NCBI GenBank assembly: GCA_900546665.1
Contig: URDY01000004.1
Span: 98,352-162,351, forward strand
Direction of reading: 5' to 3'
DNA from: an uncultured Paraprevotella sp.
Lineage (GTDB): Bacteria; Bacteroidota; Bacteroidia; Bacteroidales; Bacteroidaceae
Length of the DNA stretch: 64,000 bases
The notes under the pieces are model-generated. The model saw only the letters and a program-made list of their open reading frames with translations. It was not told where the DNA came from and did no database searches. The translations under genes were made by a program, and so were the position numbers. This document shows positions 27,552 to 37,458 of the stretch, one piece after another (position 1 is the first letter of the stretch; every line of letters begins with the position of its first letter).

Positions 27552-30500
27552 TTATGCTTTGGGATAAATCTCTATATGGCTCTTTCCTCCCGTACTTTCC
27601 TTAACAATCTGGATACGAGTAGGAATGCTGTTACGCATTTCTTCCGTATGACTGATTACACCTACTTGCCGGCCTTGTGCTGACTGCAGCCGTGACAAAG
27701 CTTCTATCACGATCACCAGACTCTGCGAATCCAGTGTTCCAAAGCCCTCGTCAACAAATAAGGTGCCTATTCGCATTTTTTTGCATGAAAGAGCACTCAA
27801 CCCTAAAGCCAATGACAGACTGACCAGAAATGTCTCGCCTCCTGACAAGGTACTGATAGCCCTTTCTTCATCCCCTCTGTCATGATCGATAATCTTCAAT
27901 CCCAATGAATCAGGTATTTGAGCCAATGCATAACGCGATGTCAGCTGACGCAACTGTTCATTGGCATGTTCAACCAGTACAGCCAATGTAAAGCATTGCG
28001 CCTTTTCTCTATAACGGTTACCGTCAGCCGTACCAAACACTTTATTAAGCAACTTCCATTTCTCACAAAGTTCAACAGTGTCGCGATACAGCTTTTCTTT
28101 ACTCCCCAGTTCTGCCAAAGCCTTATGATGAAGTGCCAGCAAAACTGAAATCTCACTGATCCGTTTTTCTGTTTCTTCAATACGGACAGCACATGTAGCA
28201 AGTTTCTCTTCCAACTGCTGCTCGGTTTCCTGAGGATGAGACACACCATGTTCCTGTTCCGACTTCAAAATAACATCATAAACGCTCTGTGCCGAATCCA
28301 CAATCTTTCTTAATGTGGCCAGTTTCTGACGTAACCCATCCCAATCCTGCTGTTCGTTGATCAATCTTTCCAGTTGCTCGCGATCCATGTCATCATGATT
28401 GCGACCATACTGCTCAAGCCATGCGGATATGATATCTTCTAACGACTGAACATGACGGTCAAGCCCTTCTATTTTTTCCTTCGACTGATTCAGACGTCCC
28501 TCATCCTCCGATAATCTCTGCCTGAGCCGTTCTACACCCTGCTGACTGGATTCATAGTCTTTTCGGGCATTCATCACTTTCTTATTACATTCCTGCTCAA
28601 CCTGATCGGCTGTTTGACCGTCAAACATATTCTTCAAAATCTGATCAAGCCTATGAAGTTCCTGCACCGCCAAGCTATCACGATCAGTTTCCTGTTTCAA
28701 CTCTGCTTCACGGGACTTTAACTCCTTCTCCTGATTACCTGTCTGCGCCTGCATTCTACCGACTTCTACAAGTAAATGATTAAGCTTTTCCGTCACTTCA
28801 CGATAACGCACTCTTTTATGATCCAAAGTGGCACCATATTTTTCAGGATCTGCCATCCAGGCTGTCTTCCACTGCCCGTCAATCGCACCAAGTACAGTAT
28901 CCAACTGTTCAAATAAAGTTTTTCTCTCAGAAGATAATTCTTTCAAGCGAGCCGTCTCCTGCTGTAATTGCAGTTCCGCTTTACCTGTTTCTATCTTCAA
29001 TTTATTAATTTCCTGCTCTGAACTGCTTAGCAAACCAGCTGTCTTTTGCACGATCTCAGTAAGCTGACGGTACTCTTCCAACATTTTAGTGTGAACTTGC
29101 CATTTCTCACGCCAGGATACAATCAGCCGATCTGTCCTGCTTCTTGTTTCTTCATACAACACGATACCCTTTGTCCATTTTGTTTCATCATATTCCAATG
29201 ATTCCGGCAACTCACAAAGCCTATCAACTCCATTATGCCATAATGCAACAAGCTCATCACGCCGGACAAACATTTGTTTTTCATTCTGATATTGTACCTG
29301 CTCTGCTCCTTTAATACGTGCATGATCACGCTTAACGCGATCCAGATCCTTTTTGAGTACGTCCAATCGGGTTAATTTCTCATCCAATGATTTCCGCATA
29401 GCAGAAACAGCCTGTTCATAAGCCTGTTCGTCTGCCGCATAAGGATGATGGAGCGACCCGCATACCGGACAAGGCACATTCTCCACAAGCTGACGCCGCA
29501 ACAAACCGACATTCTGTGCTACGGAAAGATGGTAAGCTTCTTTCAAACCTTCAGTCACCGCATCCAGCCGATCCACTTCTTTCTGCAACTGTTGTTCCTG
29601 ATCTGCACACCGCTGCTCACAGACCTCAAGACGTTGCTTCTCAAGCTGAACTTCATAAAGCAGCCTTGCATTTTCAGCCAAATTCTTCCATAGACTCAAC
29701 GCCTCATCCAACTGCTGACGTTCTCGGGTATATCCCTCTCCCTCATGCTGTAAGACTTGTGTATCTTCCGGATTGACTTTCCCACGCAGGTTCTGCAATT
29801 TCTGGTTTTGTTCCTCGTACCTGCCGTTCAGCTGTCTGTATTCAGCAACCTGTTGATTCAAGCGAGCTCCCAGACCTGGCAAGATATTTTCTTCCAGCTT
29901 CTTGCAAAGCTTTTCAAGTTGCTCATATTGACGGCATAATAAGGCTAGTCGCTGCAAATCATTGACAATAGCCGGAATTCTGTCTACAAAAGCGGATTCC
30001 ATACGGAATGAATTAAACTCCTCTTCCAAGAGTCGTCTCTGAGATATAAACTCCGTCAATCGTTTTTTATTAACAAAAAGTTGTTTTGCCAAGTCATCAA
30101 CCAACTTTTGGCTATCGCAAACTTTAACCTTCAATTCCTGACGTTGGACAGCCTTTTGTTTCCATTCACCATACAAGGTCCGATATTCAGCCCATTTGGG
30201 TCTCATCTTCTCCTGCATATTCTGTAAAGTTTCCAACTTTTGCTGTATCTTTTGAACCTCTGTCGCCATTAGCTCAACACGCTTCTGATTCTCCTCCTGC
30301 ATTTTCAAGAGATTCTCAACAACGGTCTGTTCCTGTTTCCGCTGATCCGCATACGAATGAACTTGTATACACTGCGGATAAATTTCCTGAATGGCATCCC
30401 ACCGTTTCAGTTTTCTGATATCCGCCTCATGTATGGCCAATTCTCTTTTGGCTTCTTCCAAACGCAGAGACTGCATACGGATCTGTTCCTTGATCTCCCT

Positions 30501-31328
30501 GTCACGTGCAAACCAACGTTGCTTATCCTGCCAGCCCTCTCGTTCTTTAGCCAGAATATTCAAACGTTCTTTCAATCCTGTCTGTTCCGCACTGTTTTTC
30601 GAAAAAGTATCTTCATCCATCAAATGCAAACGAAATGAATCCAACTTCATTTCCAGTTCTTGCACCGCCTCAGTCATTTGCTTGTAACGTTCATAAATTT
30701 TCTGACTGATCCGGGAATAAATTTCAGTTCCCGTCAGTTTCTCAAGCAAACGTCCCTTATCAGCCCCGTCAGCTCTCAAAAAATTGGCAAAACTGTTCTG
30801 AGCCAACATCACAGTCCGTGTAAACTGCTCATAATCCAGTCCGACGACCCGCTCTATTTGTGCTCTAAGTTCCAATTCATCAGAATTTGGTCTGTCCCTG
30901 TTTTGCGAGGCCAACCAGACTTGCCGCGTTTTCAGGTTCTCCAGTCTGCGTTGTGGCTTTTTACTTTTATAATAAGAGGCTGACCATGATGCCAGATAAG
31001 TCTGACCGTCCTGTCCCACAAATTCCGTTTCAGCCAGACATTCCCTACAACCTTTCCGAAGAATATTACGCGGATCATTCGTAGCCTGGATATCCCCGCC
31101 ATTCTCACCGGACTCAGCATATACCACAACCTTGGTCGCATCACGAAAACGGGGAGATGTTCCGTACAACGATAAGGACAAGGCATCCAGGCAAGTACTC
31201 TTGCCACTGCCGGTCGCCCCCACAATCGTAAACAGCCCGCTGCTCCGCAAAGGCTCTTCCGAAAAGTCAATATCATGCCTGCCTTCAAAAGAGGCCAGAT
31301 TTTCTATTCTGATTCTAATTATTTTCAT
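27552..31328 (-). CDS. sbcC: Exonuclease subunit SbcC (Rad50-like ATPase)
   Basis: An SMC-like ATPase that with SbcD opens hairpins and cuts protein-blocked DNA ends. The Walker A motif GATGSGKS is at residues 37-44. Two very long coiled coils flank the zinc hook CPVC (about 620-623). The ABC signature LSGGETF and Walker B LFVDEGFG lie near 1160-1195. At 1258 residues it is longer than E. coli SbcC (1048), mostly in the coils. The start overlaps the sbcD stop by 14 bases. Confidence 0.95.
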   Translation of the reverse strand: MKIIRIRIENLASFEGRHDIDFSEEPLRSSGLFTIVGATGSGKSTCLDALSLSLYGTSPRFRDATKVVVYAESGENGGDIQATNDPRNILRKGCRECLAETEFVGQDGQTYLASWSASYYKSKKPQRRLENLKTRQVWLASQNRDRPNSDELELRAQIERVVGLDYEQFTRTVMLAQNSFANFLRADGADKGRLLEKLTGTEIYSRISQKIYERYKQMTEAVQELEMKLDSFRLHLMDEDTFSKNSAEQTGLKERLNILAKEREGWQDKQRWFARDREIKEQIRMQSLRLEEAKRELAIHEADIRKLKRWDAIQEIYPQCIQVHSYADQRKQEQTVVENLLKMQEENQKRVELMATEVQKIQQKLETLQNMQEKMRPKWAEYRTLYGEWKQKAVQRQELKVKVCDSQKLVDDLAKQLFVNKKRLTEFISQRRLLEEEFNSFRMESAFVDRIPAIVNDLQRLALLCRQYEQLEKLCKKLEENILPGLGARLNQQVAEYRQLNGRYEEQNQKLQNLRGKVNPEDTQVLQHEGEGYTRERQQLDEALSLWKNLAENARLLYEVQLEKQRLEVCEQRCADQEQQLQKEVDRLDAVTEGLKEAYHLSVAQNVGLLRRQLVENVPCPVCGSLHHPYAADEQAYEQAVSAMRKSLDEKLTRLDVLKKDLDRVKRDHARIKGAEQVQYQNEKQMFVRRDELVALWHNGVDRLCELPESLEYDETKWTKGIVLYEETRSRTDRLIVSWREKWQVHTKMLEEYRQLTEIVQKTAGLLSSSEQEINKLKIETGKAELQLQQETARLKELSSERKTLFEQLDTVLGAIDGQWKTAWMADPEKYGATLDHKRVRYREVTEKLNHLLVEVGRMQAQTGNQEKELKSREAELKQETDRDSLAVQELHRLDQILKNMFDGQTADQVEQECNKKVMNARKDYESSQQGVERLRQRLSEDEGRLNQSKEKIEGLDRHVQSLEDIISAWLEQYGRNHDDMDREQLERLINEQQDWDGLRQKLATLRKIVDSAQSVYDVILKSEQEHGVSHPQETEQQLEEKLATCAVRIEETEKRISEISVLLALHHKALAELGSKEKLYRDTVELCEKWKLLNKVFGTADGNRYREKAQCFTLAVLVEHANEQLRQLTSRYALAQIPDSLGLKIIDHDRGDEERAISTLSGGETFLVSLSLALGLSALSCKKMRIGTLFVDEGFGTLDSQSLVIVIEALSRLQSAQGRQVGVISHTEEMRNSIPTRIQIVKESTGGKSHIEIYPKA

Positions 31329-32574
31329 CCGAGATATCCTTTAATGCAGCTTCATAAGCTTCGTTAAACAAGGTTTCCAATTCTTCAGGCATATCCAAAT
31401 GATATTTCCTTTTATAAATAATCCGGGCCACATCCAAGGCAGTCACAGCATTCAAATCGGCAAGAGTGGTTGGACTATCTTCCTGCCGTGCCGAAGTCTG
31501 TTCTTCATAAAACACCCGCAAACTACAGAAACGCACAGCTTTCTGTTCCAGAATTTTCATGATTTTCTGATTCATCTGCAATTCTACCTTATCCAGCAAG
31601 ACCCTGATCTCCAGATAAGGCCACAAGCTTTCATTAGGCGACATCTTACGCGATGGTAAATCATGCCTGATCCGCTCCAGGACTTCATCTAACGGTTTAG
31701 GGCCTTCTTCCGGTATGGAAACCAAAGTTCGCAGTGGGGTATATTCCAGAAACCGTCGCACACATTGACCGTCCGGACCTATTTCCACACATTCCACTCC
31801 ATGCCTGTAACTTCTCTCGGAGAAAGACATCGGCAACACACTGCCACTATAGCGCACCGTATCCTGACCGGCTACGGTCTGACGTTTATGTATGTGTCCC
31901 AAAGCCACATAGCTCCAGTCCTCAGGCAAACTACCGGCATTCACGGCTTCCTGTCCGCCTACCCAGATTCTCTCACTGCTATCTTCCGCAATTTCTGCTC
32001 CCGTAGCATAGAAGTGAGCCATCAGTACCAATGGTTCATTCCCCCGTCGTAAACGGCCTGCAGTTTCAGACGCACGGGAAAAGAACAGATTCATGGATTC
32101 ACTCAAGCTTTCTGCCGGCGGGTAATCTCCCTGACGAAGATACGGCACAGCCACACAAAGCAAACGTTCGTCCGGTGATTTCCGTGACACAACCGGCAAA
32201 ACCAGATCATCATAATCAATCTCCATATCCTTATTCCGCTTGACAGCTCCCTTCACATGTACATTCATCAAACTGAAAAATGCGTCGGGAGCTTCCAGAC
32301 GGTAAGCGGAATCATGATTTCCGGCTATGACAATCGCCTGCAAACCAGGCAATTCCGTAACAACTCGCGCCAAAAATTCATAATATAAGCGTTGAGAGGC
32401 CGCTGAAGGATTGACATGATCAAACACGTCACCGGCAATCAGTAAAGCATCGGGCTGTTCCGACTTCATCTGTACAAGCAACCAGTCCAAAAAATGATGA
32501 TGCTCATCATCCCGGACGAATTCATGAAAGACATTACCCAAATGCCAGTCGGATGTATGAAATAGCTTAATCAT
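31315..32574 (-). CDS. sbcD: Exonuclease subunit SbcD (Mre11-like nuclease)
   Basis: A calcineurin-fold Mn-dependent nuclease paired with SbcC. The five-block phosphoesterase signature is clear: SDWHLG (about 8-13), GDVFDH (near 47-52), GNHDS (near 84-88), then a His-rich MAHFYATG and GHIHKR. Length is 419 residues, and the extra C-terminal part would form the SbcC-binding region. It is translated just before sbcC with overlap. Confidence 0.95.
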   Translation of the reverse strand: MIKLFHTSDWHLGNVFHEFVRDDEHHHFLDWLLVQMKSEQPDALLIAGDVFDHVNPSAASQRLYYEFLARVVTELPGLQAIVIAGNHDSAYRLEAPDAFFSLMNVHVKGAVKRNKDMEIDYDDLVLPVVSRKSPDERLLCVAVPYLRQGDYPPAESLSESMNLFFSRASETAGRLRRGNEPLVLMAHFYATGAEIAEDSSERIWVGGQEAVNAGSLPEDWSYVALGHIHKRQTVAGQDTVRYSGSVLPMSFSERSYRHGVECVEIGPDGQCVRRFLEYTPLRTLVSIPEEGPKPLDEVLERIRHDLPSRKMSPNESLWPYLEIRVLLDKVELQMNQKIMKILEQKAVRFCSLRVFYEEQTSARQEDSPTTLADLNAVTALDVARIIYKRKYHLDMPEELETLFNEAYEAALKDISDENN

Positions 32575-32597
32575 TCCTTTTTTATATCTATATTGTT

Positions 32598-33947
32598 TTA
32601 GGCTTCCATTACCTGAACCATCAGTATCCTTTCAGTCTGATCGTCAATTCTGAAACGGTCATCCGGCCGTTCTCCTACAACCCAGGCTATTTCCTGTCCA
32701 CTACAGAGAACCAGCTGACGTTCCTTTTCAAAAACCGACTTTTTCAAATCTGTCAGATAGTCACTCACCAGTTTGGATCCTTTCATTCCAAAAGGCACAA
32801 AACGGTCACCCGGCTCTGCAAAACGGATGGTCAACGGATAAACCATCTTGTTCAGATCCACACACAGAATATCCTTACGGCGTGGTATTTCAAAATGACG
32901 GTCATAACGCATTCTGGTGATATGGAAGTCCTTGTCTTGCGTCACCTTAACCCATCCGTCCAAAGGCAACACATGGCAAAGACACTGATATTTTTCAGTC
33001 TTTTTCTGTAAGACCAAACGATCACGGTCATGCAAAAGCCGCCATTCCGAAGATTCAAAAACCTGTCCCGACAAAGTTTCCTTACCGTTCAAACTGTAAA
33101 TTTCATCCACCTGGGACGACTGGAAACCATAATCAGCCAATATCTCATACAATAACGTACGTGGTGCAGGTGTCTGTCGAAGAACATCCAAAAGGATACA
33201 ATCATCATGACACACATCCGCCTTAAGACGTTCAACACCCCAACGGTAAATCTGATAGGCATCAGACAAATGCAGCAAAGTCTGTTGCAACCCTTCAGCC
33301 ACTGACGGGTTCAGTTTCTGCAATTCAGGCAGGATATCCAGTCTGATCTTATTTCTTTTGACCTCATTCTCCAGATTGGTGCTGTCCACTACATAAGTCT
33401 GACCGGATTCAGCCAGATAAACCAGAATGTCCTTACGGCTGACATCAAGCAAGGGACGAATGACGGCATCCCGTACATAACGCATCCCGGTGAGCCCTTT
33501 CAATCCGGTACCACGCACCAGGTTAAGAAGCAAAGTTTCCACATTGTCATCCCGGTGATGAGCCACTGCAATCTTACCAATGCCCTCCAACATACGGATT
33601 TCATCAAAAAAAGCATATCTCAAGTCTCTGGCCGCCATCTCAATACTGACACCCCGACTATTGGCATATTCTTTGGTCTGGAATGACTTTACATGAAGAC
33701 GGACGCCTTTTTTACGGCATAAATCTCTCACAAACCGTTCATCACGTTCTGATTCCTCACCCCTCAGTTTAAAATTACAATGTACCGCCACACAAGGGTA
33801 CTGAAGATTACACAATACATTCAGCAATGCGACCGAATCGGCCCCACCGCTCAATGCCACCAGCACTTTCTCGCCGTCCGACAACAAATGATGACGACTT
33901 ATGGTCTGGGCCACTTCATTTTCCAATTGATTCATATTCTCATTCAT
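32598..33947 (-). CDS. tilS: tRNA(Ile)-lysidine synthase
   Basis: Modifies the wobble C of tRNA-Ile(CAU) to lysidine, which is essential for AUA decoding. The PP-loop motif ALSGGADS (residues 31-38) binds ATP. The N-terminal ATPase domain is followed by the helical middle and a C-terminal tilS domain (RFAEPGDRFVPFGMKGSKLVSDYLTD). Length is 449 residues. It is 23 bases upstream of sbcD on the same strand and may be co-transcribed with it. A TAAATTTG box lies only a few bases before the ATG, which would give a nearly leaderless transcript. Confidence 0.95.
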   Translation of the reverse strand: MNENMNQLENEVAQTISRHHLLSDGEKVLVALSGGADSVALLNVLCNLQYPCVAVHCNFKLRGEESERDERFVRDLCRKKGVRLHVKSFQTKEYANSRGVSIEMAARDLRYAFFDEIRMLEGIGKIAVAHHRDDNVETLLLNLVRGTGLKGLTGMRYVRDAVIRPLLDVSRKDILVYLAESGQTYVVDSTNLENEVKRNKIRLDILPELQKLNPSVAEGLQQTLLHLSDAYQIYRWGVERLKADVCHDDCILLDVLRQTPAPRTLLYEILADYGFQSSQVDEIYSLNGKETLSGQVFESSEWRLLHDRDRLVLQKKTEKYQCLCHVLPLDGWVKVTQDKDFHITRMRYDRHFEIPRRKDILCVDLNKMVYPLTIRFAEPGDRFVPFGMKGSKLVSDYLTDLKKSVFEKERQLVLCSGQEIAWVVGERPDDRFRIDDQTERILMVQVMEA

Positions 33948-34124
33948 AATAACAAATTTAATGAGAACTCACGAATTATCGGCATATTTTGAAAAATAAT
34001 ATATTCAAAAATATATTTTCCCGATATCTGCCTCATCCTTCACGACCCGAAACCCATAACCCGACAAAACCGCTAATTATCGATAATAATCCGTAAAATC
34101 TCACATAAGCTCACAAAAAAGCTG

Positions 34125-34132
34125 TAACTTTG
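34125..34132 (+). promoter_or_regulatory. -7 box (TAACTTTG) for the small Cys-rich membrane protein
   Basis: An exact TAnnTTTG match 21 bases before the ATG at 34154. Confidence 0.55.
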
Positions 34133-34153
34133 AATTAATAAATTCCATTTTCC

Positions 34154-34342
34154 ATGTGGCAAAACTATATTGTCTATCTCATTTTGGCCATTTCCTTTCT
34201 TTGGTTAGCCAGACGGGTCTATATCCGCATTCGTCATCCTGAATCTACGCATCACTGCTCAGACTGCACAGCAGACTGTAAATTAAGGGGGTTAATTCGT
34301 CCCTCGAAGGAACAGAAGAACAAAGAATGCCAGAAAAAATAA
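34154..34342 (+). CDS. Small Cys-rich membrane protein (FeoB-associated-like)
   Basis: A 62-residue protein with one N-terminal membrane helix (about residues 5-22), an arginine-rich stop, and a cysteine cluster HHCSDCTADCKL (about 33-44). The layout matches the FeoB-associated Cys-rich membrane proteins, but no feoA or feoB is nearby. It may bind a metal near the inner face of the membrane. The 5' box at 34125-34132 supports expression. Confidence 0.65.
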   Translation: MWQNYIVYLILAISFLWLARRVYIRIRHPESTHHCSDCTADCKLRGLIRPSKEQKNKECQKK

Positions 34343-34361
34343 TTTTTTTACGATAAAAAGG

Positions 34362-34391
34362 TTGCATTATTAAAAAAATGTTGTACCTTTG
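34362..34391 (+). promoter_or_regulatory. Promoter of the tRNA-Cys pair (TTG, 19-bp spacer, TACCTTTG)
   Basis: TTG at 34362-34364 and TACCTTTG at 34384-34391 have ideal 19-base spacing. The first tRNA starts 18 bases after the -7 box. Confidence 0.75.
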
Positions 34392-34409
34392 CAATCGCAA
34401 AACGAAAAC

Positions 34410-34480
34410 GGTGCCCTGACCGAGAGGCTAGGTAGCGGTCTGCAAAACCGTCCACAGCAGTTCGAATCTGCTGGGCACCT
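34410..34480 (+). tRNA. tRNA-Cys (anticodon GCA), first copy
   Basis: A complete cloverleaf: acceptor GGTGCCC pairs with GGGCACC, with discriminator T at 34480. The anticodon loop is CTGCAAA (GCA), and the T arm is AGCAG-TTCGAAT-CTGCT. The CCA end is not encoded. It is identical to the second copy 99 bases downstream. Confidence 0.95.
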
Positions 34481-34508
34481 CTTTTCGGAAGCAACACAGA
34501 AACGGTAT

Positions 34509-34579
34509 GGTGCCCTGACCGAGAGGCTAGGTAGCGGTCTGCAAAACCGTCCACAGCAGTTCGAATCTGCTGGGCACCT
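34509..34579 (+). tRNA. tRNA-Cys (anticodon GCA), second copy
   Basis: Base-for-base identical to the copy at 34410-34480, separated by a 28-base spacer with no promoter box. The two are probably processed from one transcript that ends at the terminator just after this gene. Confidence 0.95.
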
Positions 34580-34583
34580 CTTT

Positions 34584-34615
34584 AAAAGTTATGAGATTTC
34601 TCATAACTTTTTTTT
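34584..34615 (+). terminator. Terminator of the tRNA-Cys transcript
   Basis: A perfect 12-bp stem (34584-34595 with 34600-34611) with an ATTT loop, followed by more T residues. Confidence 0.9.
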
Positions 34616-34661
34616 ATACTATTTTGACTTTACACCTCTCCCTTTTTTCAGAGAAATCACA

Positions 34662-34669
34662 TAATTTTG
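34662..34669 (+). promoter_or_regulatory. -7 box (TAATTTTG) of the lut operon
   Basis: An exact TAnnTTTG match 30 bases before the lutA ATG at 34700 and just after the tRNA terminator. Confidence 0.55.
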
Positions 34670-34699
34670 CAGTCAGACAGAAACATTAAGCATAAACCA

Positions 34700-35440
34700 A
34701 TGAAAGTAGGATTATTTATTCCGTGTTATATCAATGCGGTATATCCTCAAGTTGGCATCGCCTCCTACAAATTGCTTAAAAGCGTAGGGGTAGATGTAGA
34801 TTATCCTCTTGACCAGACCTGCTGTGGGCAGCCGATGGCCAACGCCGGATTTGAGGATGAAGCAAAAGAACTGGCCAAACGTTTCGACCGGTTATTCAAA
34901 GATTATGATTACATTGTAGGTCCATCTGCAAGCTGTGTGGTATTCGTACGCGACCATTACGGCAACCTGCTGGCAAAAGAACCACACCGCTGTGCCAGTG
35001 AGAATCGCATCTATGACATCTGCGAATTCTTGCATGATATAGTCAAACCGACCTCACTCAAGGCATACTTCCCGCACAAAGTGAGTCTGCAAAACAGTTG
35101 CCACGGTGTCCGTCTGATGCACCTCTCCTCTCCAAGCGAACTCCATATTCCTTATTTCAACAAGCTGCGCGATTTGCTTTCCCTTGTCAAGGGCATTGAA
35201 GTGGTCGAGCCGGAACATCCGGACGAATGTTGCGGTTTCGGTGGAATGTTCAGTGTAGAAGAACCAGACGTATCTGCACAAATGGGCCGTGACAAGATCA
35301 GACATCACATGGACACCGGGGCAGAATACATCACCGGCGCCGACAGTTCCTGTCTGATGCACCAGGCCGGACTGATCGCACGCGAGAAATACCCTATCAA
35401 AACTATTCATATCGTTGAAATTTTATCTGCAGGATTATGA
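34700..35440 (+). CDS. lutA: Lactate utilization protein LutA (CCG-domain Fe-S protein)
   Basis: An iron-sulfur subunit of the three-part L-lactate dehydrogenase complex (LutABC, also called LldEFG). It has two CCG domains, shown by TCCGQPMANAG (near residue 45) and ECCGFGGMFSV (near 178). The open frame begins earlier at 34667, but the Met at 34700 (MKVGLFIPCYINAVYP) is the family start and gives 246 residues. The stop overlaps the lutB start (ATGA). Confidence 0.93.
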   Translation: MKVGLFIPCYINAVYPQVGIASYKLLKSVGVDVDYPLDQTCCGQPMANAGFEDEAKELAKRFDRLFKDYDYIVGPSASCVVFVRDHYGNLLAKEPHRCASENRIYDICEFLHDIVKPTSLKAYFPHKVSLQNSCHGVRLMHLSSPSELHIPYFNKLRDLLSLVKGIEVVEPEHPDECCGFGGMFSVEEPDVSAQMGRDKIRHHMDTGAEYITGADSSCLMHQAGLIAREKYPIKTIHIVEILSAGL

Positions 35441-36804
35441 GTACCAAACACGCAAAAGCAGCTTCTGCCTTCCTGAAGAACAAGGAACTGGCGACTTGGC
35501 ATAACGAAACCTTATGGATGGTACGTGCCAAACGTGACAGACTCAGCCGCACGGTTCCCGAATGGGAGCATCTGCGCGATATGGCCTGCGCCATCAAACA
35601 ATACAGTAACAGTCATCTCGACGAACTGCTCCTGCAATTCGAAGCTAACGCCCAAGCCAACGGTGCCGTTGTCCACTGGGCCAAGGATGCAGAAGAGTAT
35701 AGACAAATCGTATACGGCATTCTGAAAGAACACGATGTCAAACATTTCATCAAAAGCAAATCCATGCTGGCTGAAGAATGCGAACTGAACGAATTTCTGG
35801 AAAAACAAGGTATCGAAACCGTCGAAAGCGACTTGGGAGAACGTATTCTGCAACTCATGCACAAGAAACCCAGTCACATTGTCCTGCCTGCCATCCACAT
35901 CAAAAAAGAAGAGATCGGCGAACTTTTTGTCCGGGAAATGGGAACAGAACCGGGCAATAACGACCAGACTTATCTGACGCATGCCGCACGCAAGAACCTG
36001 CGCCAGAAATTCATCCATGCAGAGGCAGCCATGACGGGTGCCAATTTTGCCGTAGCCGAAACCGGCGAATGCGTGGTCTGCACCAATGAAGGAAATGCTG
36101 ACATGGGCACTTCACAGCCCAAATTGCAGATTACAGCCTTCGGACTGGAAAAAATTGTTCCAGACAGACGTTCACTCGGCGTTTTCACCCGCCTGTTGGC
36201 CCGTTCGGCTACAGGGCAACCGGTCACCACCTATACCTCCCATTACCGGAAACCGCGCCCGGGAGGCGAACTCCATATCATCATCGTGGACAACGGCCGC
36301 ACAAACATACTGGCAGACGAAGACCATGTCAAGACTCTCAACTGCCTGAGATGCGGTGCCTGCATGAATACCTGTCCGGTCTACCGGCGCAGCGGAGGCT
36401 ACAGCTATACTTATTTCATACCCGGACCTATCGGCATCAATCTGGGCATGCTTAAGGATCCGGTCAAGTATCATGATAACGTATCAGCCTGCTCACTCTG
36501 CCATTCCTGCCAGAACGTCTGTCCGGCTAAAGTGGACCTGGCAGACCAGATCTATAAATGGCGCCAGAAGCTTGACCGACTGGGTGTAGCCAACCGCTCC
36601 AAGAAAATCATGTCAGGAGGTATGCAGTTCCTTATGGAACGCCCGACTCTTTTCAATCTGGCTTTGCACGAGGCGCATCTTGCCAACATTCTCCCTCGCG
36701 GAATGGTTTACAACCATCTCAATGATTGGGGAAAGGCCCACGAAATGCCGGTCTTCGCCAAGGAAAGCTTCAATGAAATGTGGAAAAAGAACAAAGTGAA
36801 ATAA
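35437..36804 (+). CDS. lutB: Lactate utilization protein LutB
   Basis: The largest subunit of the LutABC lactate oxidation complex. An LUD domain covers about residues 60-290. Two 4Fe-4S motifs follow, CLRCGACMNTCP (near 303) and CSLCHSCQNVCP (near 351), with a downstream DUF3390-like tail. Length is 455 residues. Its start overlaps lutA and its stop is two bases before the lutC ATG, so the three are tightly coupled. Confidence 0.94.
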   Translation: MSTKHAKAASAFLKNKELATWHNETLWMVRAKRDRLSRTVPEWEHLRDMACAIKQYSNSHLDELLLQFEANAQANGAVVHWAKDAEEYRQIVYGILKEHDVKHFIKSKSMLAEECELNEFLEKQGIETVESDLGERILQLMHKKPSHIVLPAIHIKKEEIGELFVREMGTEPGNNDQTYLTHAARKNLRQKFIHAEAAMTGANFAVAETGECVVCTNEGNADMGTSQPKLQITAFGLEKIVPDRRSLGVFTRLLARSATGQPVTTYTSHYRKPRPGGELHIIIVDNGRTNILADEDHVKTLNCLRCGACMNTCPVYRRSGGYSYTYFIPGPIGINLGMLKDPVKYHDNVSACSLCHSCQNVCPAKVDLADQIYKWRQKLDRLGVANRSKKIMSGGMQFLMERPTLFNLALHEAHLANILPRGMVYNHLNDWGKAHEMPVFAKESFNEMWKKNKVK

Positions 36805-36806
36805 TC

Positions 36807-37421
36807 ATGGACAGCAAAGAACATATACTTCAGGCTATCCGGCAGAATACCCGCCGGAAATATGAAATGCCTGATTTGTCAGACATTGAAAAGGAAGCCA
36901 TTGTCTACCCGGACCAGATCAGTCAGTTCTGTGATATCATGTCACAGGTTGGAGGCCGCGCCATTGTGCTTCAACCACAGGACGACCTCGACAGCATCAT
37001 ACGCAGGCTCTATCCTGATGCCCGCCGTATCGCTACGGTAAACGGCACTTTTATGGTAAACGGACGCACTCTCCAAGCCGGATGCGCCACATACCATCCT
37101 GATGAAGCAGCCTCATCTGGCGAACTGGACGGAACAGATGTCGCCATATTGCAAGGTCAATGCGGCGTATGCGAAAACGGAGCCGTATGGATCGAACAGG
37201 ACGTTGAACAACGAGCCATCTACTTTATATCAGAGGCATTAGTCATCATTCTCGACCGTCATAAGCTGGTCAACAACATGCATGAGGCTTACCGCTGCAT
37301 TGACACCGGGAAATACGGTTACGGTGTTTTCATCTCCGGACCGTCCAAAACGGCCGATATCGAACAGGCTCTTGTCATGGGCGCCCACGGTGCCCGCGAC
37401 GTAACCGTCATTCTGGTCTGA
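36807..37421 (+). CDS. lutC: Lactate utilization protein LutC
   Basis: An LUD-domain protein of 204 residues and third subunit of the LutABC complex. The Met at 36807 (MDSKEHILQAIR) lies two bases after the lutB stop; the frame is open nine codons further but would overlap lutB. The conserved GVCENGAVWIEQD and the C-terminal ISGPSKTADIEQALVMGAHG are LUD hallmarks. Confidence 0.93.
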   Translation: MDSKEHILQAIRQNTRRKYEMPDLSDIEKEAIVYPDQISQFCDIMSQVGGRAIVLQPQDDLDSIIRRLYPDARRIATVNGTFMVNGRTLQAGCATYHPDEAASSGELDGTDVAILQGQCGVCENGAVWIEQDVEQRAIYFISEALVIILDRHKLVNNMHEAYRCIDTGKYGYGVFISGPSKTADIEQALVMGAHGARDVTVILV

Positions 37422-37458
37422 AACCCTTCGTGCCGCCGACCTGACATTATACACACAA

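Noticed and set aside
34410-34579. Long direct repeat that could suggest a CRISPR-like or mobile repeat
   Set aside because: The repeats are complete tRNA-Cys cloverleaves; no CRISPR array was seen anywhere in the window.
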